Shown here: one piece after another, positions 22,170 to 27,409 of the stretch
Layout: every line of letters begins with the position of its first letter
Numbering within the stretch: the stretch's first letter is position 1
Source: JADFNO01 sp965369945
GTDB lineage: Bacteria; Planctomycetota; Phycisphaerae; Phycisphaerales; SM1A02
NCBI GenBank assembly: GCA_965369945.1
Contig: CBDUST010000021.1
Span: forward strand, 1-27,409
Direction of reading: 5' to 3'
Length of the DNA stretch: 27,409 nucleotides
Notes under the pieces: generated by a model
What the model saw: only the letters and a program-made list of their open reading frames with translations
Database searches by the model: none
What the model was told of the DNA's origin: nothing
Position numbers and translations under genes: made by a program

Positions 22170-24136
22170 TGTCGATTCGTGCCGATACACATCTATTCGG
22201 GTCCAAGGAAGGTTATTGCACGCTGGCGTACTCAGCTGGCGTAGACCCTGCAGAGTCTGATGAGCTTTCAATGTTCGGATTCGGACAGACGGGGAGCTCG
22301 TCCTACCTGGACGCACTAGCCGCAGAGCCCAGTGCGTATGGCCGACAACTCCAATCTGGACGGGTTGGGATTACGCGATGCCTTAGAGGTCATCCGGACG
22401 ATGCCGGCCGGCCGACACTACTGCTATGCACGCTGCTCATCGCTCCGCAGGACTACGAGGGTCTTCTACAACGCGGGCTGGAGTCCGTCATCAACGATCC
22501 CAGTATCTGGGAGCTTGCCTGCTTTGAATCAGGTGAGCAGATCGCGATTCGACCGATGACTGCCGGCCCTCCCCGTTCAGTGCAGCGAAACGATCTGGGG
22601 GTGCTGGATGCCTGGCTGATATCGCAACTGAACAGAGGGAGCGTTTCAGCGTTCTCTCACGAACGCAAGACCGCGGAGACTGTTCTCGCGTTCCCCCAGG
22701 TTCTTGAGACCAATGATCGCCTGCGATATCGCTGGGGAGTGAACCTACTTAGCGGTGATGCGCCTGTCGATGTTTGCACGCTCTCAACTTCCGCTAAGCA
22801 ATCCGGGCGCCGCAAGGTATATCGTTTCGAACCTGACGAATCGATTCGCAATGAGGTTGTTAGATTTCTGCGCGATGGTATCGAGACCGGTACCCTACGC
22901 GAGTTACCGTCGCTGACATCAATGCTCCAGCGGAACCATGAATCGGCAACGGTGTCCCAAGAGCCTCCTTGCCTGAATCAAGAGGCCGCTACCGACGTGC
23001 CAACGCGGTCATCGCACCGGCGCCGAGTTATGACTGCGGTGGCGATTTCGTTTGCCGGCGTTGCCGTCGTTGTTGGCGTCTTGACGTTGGGCACAAGTAT
23101 ATTCCGCAGAGATCAGGATTCAGTCCCAGAGCAAGTGCCGCCGATCGAGAACGCGTTTGCGATGGATACATCAAGAAAAGAGCGAAACAAACAAGAAGAA
23201 CCAGTCGAGCCGACACTGGTGAAGCCCAAGCCACAGCCCGCTGACATTGAACGGGTCGATACGGCTCCGGCTCTGTCCGAATCCCCCACAGAATCTGAAG
23301 ATCGACCAGGAGATGAGAAGGTCGAAACAGTCACCCGCGACGAGTTCAACACTGACGATGCCGATATCACATCACAAGCCGACAGACCGCGAGGCATAGT
23401 GGATGTTGAATCATTGGATCAACTAGAAGAAGATGACGAAACGCCTGACCCCACAAAGTCAGACCTGGAGCCGCTGTTCAAGGAGATGAGTACGGACGAG
23501 CTCGCTCTGTGGTTCGTCAAGACCCGACTTCCTAAGCCGCACGAGAGCGGCGGCCCCCCCCTGTTCGATGACGATTATGGGCAAGAGCATCTGCGTCAAT
23601 ATGTTGCGGCATTGGAAGCAGTTCGGAAAAGAGAGGAGAATCTCAAGGATCGTCGAAGGTTAGACCCGAACTCTCATGACGTCAAAACAGATCTCAGTAC
23701 CTTACGGATCACTTTAGAGAACGAAGCCGAAAATATTCAGCGGATATTGGGTGAGTATATCGCTTATTTGCAGGATGCTTTTGGAAAGAGGGCAAAAGCG
23801 CCTTCTATGAATCATCCCGACTGGCGCTCAATCAGCGCATTGACGGAGAGGCTCAATCTAAATCAATCGCTCACCGGCGATGCAGAGTTATGCGTGCGCT
23901 GTACGAGTGTCATGCAGTATTTTGTGCGAGAAATTCTGAGCGGAAGATCTACTGAACTGAAGAAGATCGTAAATGGATGGCACAACGACCTTGGCAGCAA
24001 GAACCCATCGAAAGGCCTCCTTGGAGAGCTCTCGGAAAACAAGGAATTGCTGGACAAGCGCATCAAGCGCCGCAAGGATGAGCAAGAGAAACTAGAAATT
24101 AGAGTGGGGTCAAGAGATGGCCAGCCAGACTGTTGA
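22169..24136 (+). CDS. GAP1-like GTPase-associated membrane protein
   Basis: The product has 655 residues. ATG 22169 shares one base with the GTPase stop (TGATG); an in-frame ATG at 22142 would lie inside the GTPase gene. Residues 1-240 resemble the N-terminal domain of GTPase-associated protein 1: THLFGSKEGYCTLAYSAGVD, FGFGQTGSSSYLDAL, SGRVGITRCLRG, DDAGRPTLLLCTLL. One membrane helix follows (about 288-311), then an acidic Pro/Glu/Asp-rich linker (about 320-450) and a helical C-terminal domain (about 455-655) with no known match. The domain order puts the GAP1-like part and the C-terminal part on opposite membrane sides if the helix inserts simply. It probably senses or transmits the GTPase state to the protease. 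Confidence 0.8.
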   Translation: MSIRADTHLFGSKEGYCTLAYSAGVDPAESDELSMFGFGQTGSSSYLDALAAEPSAYGRQLQSGRVGITRCLRGHPDDAGRPTLLLCTLLIAPQDYEGLLQRGLESVINDPSIWELACFESGEQIAIRPMTAGPPRSVQRNDLGVLDAWLISQLNRGSVSAFSHERKTAETVLAFPQVLETNDRLRYRWGVNLLSGDAPVDVCTLSTSAKQSGRRKVYRFEPDESIRNEVVRFLRDGIETGTLRELPSLTSMLQRNHESATVSQEPPCLNQEAATDVPTRSSHRRRVMTAVAISFAGVAVVVGVLTLGTSIFRRDQDSVPEQVPPIENAFAMDTSRKERNKQEEPVEPTLVKPKPQPADIERVDTAPALSESPTESEDRPGDEKVETVTRDEFNTDDADITSQADRPRGIVDVESLDQLEEDDETPDPTKSDLEPLFKEMSTDELALWFVKTRLPKPHESGGPPLFDDDYGQEHLRQYVAALEAVRKREENLKDRRRLDPNSHDVKTDLSTLRITLENEAENIQRILGEYIAYLQDAFGKRAKAPSMNHPDWRSISALTERLNLNQSLTGDAELCVRCTSVMQYFVREILSGRSTELKKIVNGWHNDLGSKNPSKGLLGELSENKELLDKRIKRRKDEQEKLEIRVGSRDGQPDC

Positions 24137-25418
24137 ACGATCATTCAAGCTGGCCATGCACGCCGCTTCGGTCGAATCGTATGAAGCGTTCGAGACCGTC
24201 TTATCCCGGCTGCGCACACTCGATCGATACGATGAAATCCCAGTCGAGCGCTATCTTGCGATTGAAGGTATCGCGCATGCTCGCGCTGGCCACGTTGCGC
24301 AGGCGAGGGACGCGTTCTCTCGACTACTGGAACTTAACCGGCCTCTGGCCGACGAGACCAAGCGACTGCTCCTTTCGGCGCCGGAAGCTTCACACGAGTC
24401 ATTTCGGCAGTTCGTGGAGGAGGCGATTCCTAAACCGGTGTCCCCTGATTCGGACTCGGTGCCACGACAGCCGAGGCCACTTCGACGGCGAATGATTGCG
24501 GGAGGAGTCGTCGGAGTTGTCTTGTTGGTGGGGCTGTACATCACATTCGATCTGCCAACCGAATCAGAAGTAGTAGCTCCTCCCCGAACCATTGCAGAGC
24601 GCGTCATCGACGCCGTAACAGGAGAGCCGACGGCTGCATCAAGCTCGTCGGAACTTGGCCAACTCTATAGGCAAATGCAGCAGGTCATTTGCAAAGTCGT
24701 GGTCCGAGCGGAGGTTCTCCGGGAGGATGGAAAGACGGTACGGATTCCAATCGGCTATGGCACAGGCTTTGTCGTTAGTCGAGATGGCCTGATTCTGACG
24801 AACCGCCACGTAGTTGAAACCGGCCCAGAATATCTTCGCGATTTATCCATTGTCGTCGGATGGGACATCCTCACAGTCTTCGGGACCGATGAAGAGCCAC
24901 TCATCCTGGAAGCTTCCATCACTCAACAGAGCACTGCGGTTGATCTCGCGTGGATACGAGTCGAACACCAGTTTGAGAAAGCTCTGGCGTTCGCCAGTTC
25001 CCCATCTCCTGGTCAAAATGTCATGGCCTATGGCTTTCCGGGAGTGGCTCAAGACGTTACCGAGGAGATGAACGAAGGTGACACCAAGAGACGAGACGCG
25101 GAAAGGCAAGCGAAGTTGAAGAGTGGAGAGGAGCCAGATCTAATGGAATGGCTCGGAAAGGACAGCCTGACGATTACTGTGACAAGCGGGATCGTTAGTG
25201 CAATTCGTGATACTGAAGTGGGACTCATGCTGCAAACTGACGCCTTTATACATGGTGGGAATAGCGGTGGGCCATTAGTCGATGAGCAAGGCCGGGTAGT
25301 TGCAATGGTGACGCTAAGATCCGCAGAAGTTGAGAGTACCAACTTCTGCATCGCTGGCCGCACGATCTTCGAGGAGCTTGCACGCGTACCTGGGATAACC
25401 TGGCCTGATTCCTGGTAA
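24117..25418 (+). CDS. membrane-anchored trypsin-like serine protease
   Basis: The product has 433 residues. ATG 24117 overlaps the GAP1-like gene by 20 bases and follows GGGG at a fitting distance. Residues 1-100 are helical, with a TPR-like unit (AIEGIAHARAGHVAQARDAFSRLLEL). One membrane helix (about 126-144) and a flexible linker precede the trypsin-like domain. The catalytic triad is complete: His231 in LTNRHVV, Asp276 in TAVDLAWI, Ser383 in GGNSGGPL. The GTGFV strand at 215-219 is typical of DegP/HtrA-like folds, but no PDZ domain is present. Trypsin-like peptidases act as effectors in NTP-driven conflict systems. Here the protease would be switched by the upstream GTPase and GAP1-like proteins; the substrate is unknown. 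Confidence 0.93.
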   Translation: MASQTVERSFKLAMHAASVESYEAFETVLSRLRTLDRYDEIPVERYLAIEGIAHARAGHVAQARDAFSRLLELNRPLADETKRLLLSAPEASHESFRQFVEEAIPKPVSPDSDSVPRQPRPLRRRMIAGGVVGVVLLVGLYITFDLPTESEVVAPPRTIAERVIDAVTGEPTAASSSSELGQLYRQMQQVICKVVVRAEVLREDGKTVRIPIGYGTGFVVSRDGLILTNRHVVETGPEYLRDLSIVVGWDILTVFGTDEEPLILEASITQQSTAVDLAWIRVEHQFEKALAFASSPSPGQNVMAYGFPGVAQDVTEEMNEGDTKRRDAERQAKLKSGEEPDLMEWLGKDSLTITVTSGIVSAIRDTEVGLMLQTDAFIHGGNSGGPLVDEQGRVVAMVTLRSAEVESTNFCIAGRTIFEELARVPGITWPDSW

Positions 25419-25488
25419 CGGCGGAGGGTTCCTGCTGGCAGCGCCGTCGCTCCGCTAGACGCCGGGCCGCGATGACCGGTGGCAGTCC

Positions 25489-25614
25489 ATGCTGCTGGGC
25501 CACTTGCCGGGTGCCAGCGATACCCTGACACCACCGCGCCCATGCAGCAACCACGGTTCCGTCGGCATCTCCGACCTCCTCGCCCTCCTCGCCAACTGGG
25601 GGCCGTGTCCGTAA
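25489..25614 (+). pseudogene. remnant of a planctomycete LANWGPCP-tail gene (left copy)
   Basis: In the frame ending TAA 25612-25614 the last 20 residues read HGSVGISDLLALLANWGPCP. This is the C-terminal, dockerin-like tail of many secreted planctomycete proteins, normally preceded by D-x-N-x-D-G. Upstream the frame is unrelated (HLPGASDTLTPPRPCSN) and closed by a stop at 25456-25458, so only the 3' end of the gene survives. The final 26 bases recur exactly at 27324-27349. Confidence 0.7.
25588..25613 (+). repeat. 26-bp direct repeat, left copy
   Basis: The 26 bases at 25588-25613 are identical to 27324-27349, 1,736 bp away, in the same orientation. They encode the end of the LANWGPCP tail in both places. 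The repeat brackets the nucleotidyltransferase-HEPN gene pair. It could come from paralogous gene ends of the host or could mark the edges of a small insertion. Confidence 0.9.
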
Positions 25615-25679
25615 AGAAGGCATCAAGGCATCGAGGCATCCGGAGCGAGCCGCGACACATGATCGCGCGGCGACTGTCA

Positions 25680-26105
25680 TCAATGCAGCATCGCCAGGAC
25701 GGCTCGGAGACGCTGGAGCCGCCAGCGCACCGCGTCGATCACCGCCTCAGGTACTCCGACCAGTTCGCGCGCGTACATCGGCGGATCGATGCCGAAGCGA
25801 GCGTCATAGTCGAGAGCGTCCTTGTCCCTCTCCTCCTGATCGATCACATCGAGGTTCCGACCGAAGTGCTCCATCGCCGCTGTTGCGATGCGATCGTGGT
25901 CCAGGTCGGTGCCCTCCATCTCACCCTCCCGCCCTCGGAAGGAATCAGACAGAATGTTCAGTTCAGGTACACAGCGAAGCAGACCCGCTAGCTCATTGAG
26001 CTCATCGAGCACAGCTAACAAGAGCGATGAATCGATACGGTGCGATTTGCTGGACTTGGAGCGAATCTTCTTTGATCGTGTTTTGGAGCGATCTGTCTTG
26101 GCCAT
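25680..26105 (-). CDS. hypothetical protein, partner of NTase-HEPN gene
   Basis: The product has 141 residues from the ATG at 26105, with GAGAGGA upstream; the longer frame to 26162 overlaps the neighbour and lacks a site. The first 27 residues are strongly basic (AKTDRSKTRSKKIRSKSSK) and could bind nucleic acid. Two helical stretches follow (SSLLLAVLDELNELAGLL, PEAVIDAVRWRLQRLRAVLA) around an acidic middle (DQEERDKDALDYD). I recognise no family. It lies 53 bases after the NTase-HEPN gene on the same strand, probably one operon, and could be its partner or target. Confidence 0.65.
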   Translation of the reverse strand: MAKTDRSKTRSKKIRSKSSKSHRIDSSLLLAVLDELNELAGLLRCVPELNILSDSFRGREGEMEGTDLDHDRIATAAMEHFGRNLDVIDQEERDKDALDYDARFGIDPPMYARELVGVPEAVIDAVRWRLQRLRAVLAMLH

Positions 26106-26158
26106 CGGTTTGATCCTCTCTAGGGCGTACGCGCTTGCTGGTTGTCTTTCCGTCACGA

Positions 26159-27121
26159 TCACTTGGGGTAGCTCTTGATTCGTTCCTGGCAGATGCGTTT
26201 GGTTGCTTTCTGCAGTCGGCGCACTCGTGTGGCGAGCTCATCCAGTTCACGTCGCGTCACCCGAAAGGCGCCGTTGTAACGGCCCTTGACGTAGGCGGCG
26301 TTGAGCAGACCAAAGAGACGACTTTCTCCATTCTCCGTTGCTGGACCAAGGAGCCCGAAGAACGCCGGGGCCAGGTTGGAGACTCTCCTTTCAAGTCGCC
26401 TGAGGTTGTGAGACCTTGACTGGTGACCGGTGAAGACGATCACGATCCCCGTATAGAGGAACTCGGCGGCCTGGTGCAATTCAAACGCCGCCCGGCGATA
26501 CCGGCGTCGTTGCACAAACAGCTCAAAGGCCACAAGACTGTCAGAAGCGCTTCGATACCACCATCGCAGGGCACGCCGTGCCGCGATCGGTTGTTGAATC
26601 GGATCGATGAATCGACACTGTGCCAGTTGGACACCTTCAGACCGATGAAGGACGATGCCTTGGTGCTTGATGTCGCTAAAGAAGGCGCTGCCCAGGCGAA
26701 GCTGATAGTTGACCTCGGAGCGAGACTTCGTGAGGAAGCTCAGCTCGACGCCGTTGCTCGACTGGGGATCGGCGCGAAAGCGCTGCATAATGGTCTGCCA
26801 GAGTTCGAGGCGGCGGGCGAGCTTGCACTGCTCGAGGATGACCAGGAACTCGTAGTCTGGTGTGTAGAGACCGTTGTCATGCACTGACTTGGTTGAACAG
26901 TCGTTTACCTCGCCGCGCGCGTGCGCGCCGAAGAGCACGATCATCTCGGGGTCAGCCAGATCAGCCGCGCACCTCAGCTTGCGACCCATTCCGAACACTT
27001 TGCCTGAGGCGCGCGTGTTCTGGAAGGCATCATGAATATAACGCACGACGAGTGCCAGGTCATTGCGCCGGGAATCTGAGAGATGACGAAGTGACGTTCG
27101 CACGGTGTCCAGTCCTGCCAC
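26159..27121 (-). CDS. nucleotidyltransferase-HEPN fusion protein
   Basis: The product has 320 residues from GTG 27121; a second GTG at 27103 with AGGA is a real alternative. Residues of about 55-125 are a minimal nucleotidyltransferase: IVLFGAHARGE (family GSYARGE type) then TPDYEFLVILE, where the usual D-x-D is D-x-E and the serine after the first Gly is Ala. The C-terminal half is a HEPN domain (RRAAFELHQAAEFLYTGIVIVFTG, SHNLRRLE, NAAYVKGRYN), with a possible R-x5-H in RAAFELH. Fusions of this type are widespread, and HEPN parts can be RNases that the nucleotidyltransferase part modifies. The altered transferase site suggests weakened or changed catalysis. It may form a toxin-antitoxin-like unit with the following gene. 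Confidence 0.88.
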   Translation of the reverse strand: MAGLDTVRTSLRHLSDSRRNDLALVVRYIHDAFQNTRASGKVFGMGRKLRCAADLADPEMIVLFGAHARGEVNDCSTKSVHDNGLYTPDYEFLVILEQCKLARRLELWQTIMQRFRADPQSSNGVELSFLTKSRSEVNYQLRLGSAFFSDIKHQGIVLHRSEGVQLAQCRFIDPIQQPIAARRALRWWYRSASDSLVAFELFVQRRRYRRAAFELHQAAEFLYTGIVIVFTGHQSRSHNLRRLERRVSNLAPAFFGLLGPATENGESRLFGLLNAAYVKGRYNGAFRVTRRELDELATRVRRLQKATKRICQERIKSYPK

Positions 27122-27290
27122 ACATTCAGGACTAAACCGGTTGAAATAGCAAGCGCTCAGCGGCTCGAATCACCGCGAATTCCCGAGATCCCGTTTGGGC
27201 GGAGGTGCCGAAAGGAAATGGCGGCAGACCGGGCGCCCACGGGCAGATCGGCGGCCCAGAGCAGCCGATAGCCGCCTGAATTCGAGGGAG

Positions 27291-27350
27291 GGCATCGTCG
27301 GTGTCCTCGACCTGGTGACGCTGCTCGCCAACTGGGGGCCGTGTCCGTAG
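27291..27350 (+). pseudogene. remnant of a planctomycete LANWGPCP-tail gene (right copy)
   Basis: The frame ending TAG 27348-27350 reads GIVGVLDLVTLLANWGPCP, another version of the dockerin-like tail. Upstream sequence in this frame (RPRAADSRLNSRE) does not fit the family, so again only the 3' end is present. The 26 bases at 27324-27349 match the left copy exactly, while the preceding codons differ (VLDLVTL versus ISDLLAL), showing that they come from two paralogues. Confidence 0.65.
27324..27349 (+). repeat. 26-bp direct repeat, right copy
   Basis: This is the second copy of the repeat at 25588-25613, with no mismatch over 26 bases. Confidence 0.9.
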
Positions 27351-27409
27351 GGAGGAATGCCGTTCAGATAAGCCGTAAGTCCTTTTGCCAAGCGCGGTTA
27401 CGCGCGCTT

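Larger units (their letters stand above)
27122..27409. other. right end of the window, no intact gene
   Basis: Apart from the tail remnant and its repeat I see only weak structure: GGCGGC (27250-27255) can pair with GCCGCC (27271-27276). A segment near 27160-27177 (GCGG, CTCGAAT, CCGC) looks vaguely like a tRNA T-arm, but the loop is wrong. The window probably returns to host chromosome or another accessory segment here. Confidence 0.4.

Noticed and set aside
27160..27177. Possible tRNA T-arm or right att copy
   Set aside because: The stem GCGG/CCGC is present but the loop does not fit a T-loop, and there is no continuous match to the tRNA-Asn 3' end.

Overview
The window looks like a genomic island in a high-GC bacterium, most likely a planctomycete. 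The best evidence for this is two gene ends, near 25560-25614 and 27291-27350, that both encode the Leu-rich tail ending LLANWGPCP. That tail is typical of secreted proteins of Phycisphaera-like planctomycetes. Integrase and recombinase genes, a replication-type primase and blocks of cargo genes make up the rest. The left edge holds the 3' part of a tRNA-Asn, a classic insertion neighbourhood, but I found no matching att copy at the right edge.

Layout. (1) 1-579: tRNA-Asn remnant, its terminator, and about 500 bases without a gene but with hairpins and repeats. (2) 580-7322: a co-directional five-gene cargo operon. It opens with a sigma-54-type promoter (TGGCAC, correct GG-N10-GC spacing). 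Two small proteins follow, then a coiled-coil DUF2130 nuclease-like protein, a 1151-residue STAND-like protein with a possible degenerate SIR2-like N-terminus, and a stand-alone sigma-54-activator-type AAA+ ATPase. (3) 7421-17139: the mobile-element core. It carries an HTH protein, a TOPRIM primase/helicase split by a frameshift in a C6 run, a chain of genes joined by ATGA overlaps (small proteins, DUF2924, large serine recombinase, ParB-type HTH protein, ParB-DNA methyltransferase fusion), a HARE-HTH protein on the other strand, a zinc ribbon and a phage-type HTH protein. (4) 17571-20100: a lone P-loop ATPase on the minus strand and a minimal tyrosine recombinase. (5) 20230-25418: a four-gene, apparently membrane-anchored cassette. 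It has a GTPase with a C-terminal membrane helix, a GAP1-like GTPase-associated protein with a central membrane helix, and a trypsin-like serine protease with a membrane helix. A coiled-coil membrane protein is transcribed divergently from a shared 77-bp promoter region. (6) 25419-27409: a nucleotidyltransferase-HEPN fusion and a small partner on the minus strand, bracketed by a 26-bp direct repeat that encodes the LANWGPCP tail.

How the genes may work together. Cargo blocks (2) and (5) both look like NTP-driven conflict or defence systems. Block (2) may be self-regulated through sigma-54: its last gene encodes the kind of ATPase that opens sigma-54 promoters, and its first gene follows such a promoter. 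Block (5) combines a switch (GTPase), a partner (GAP1-like) and an effector (protease), all predicted to sit in the membrane. The core (3) would provide integration, replication or mobilisation, and DNA modification. All functional assignments come from reading motifs; no database search was possible.
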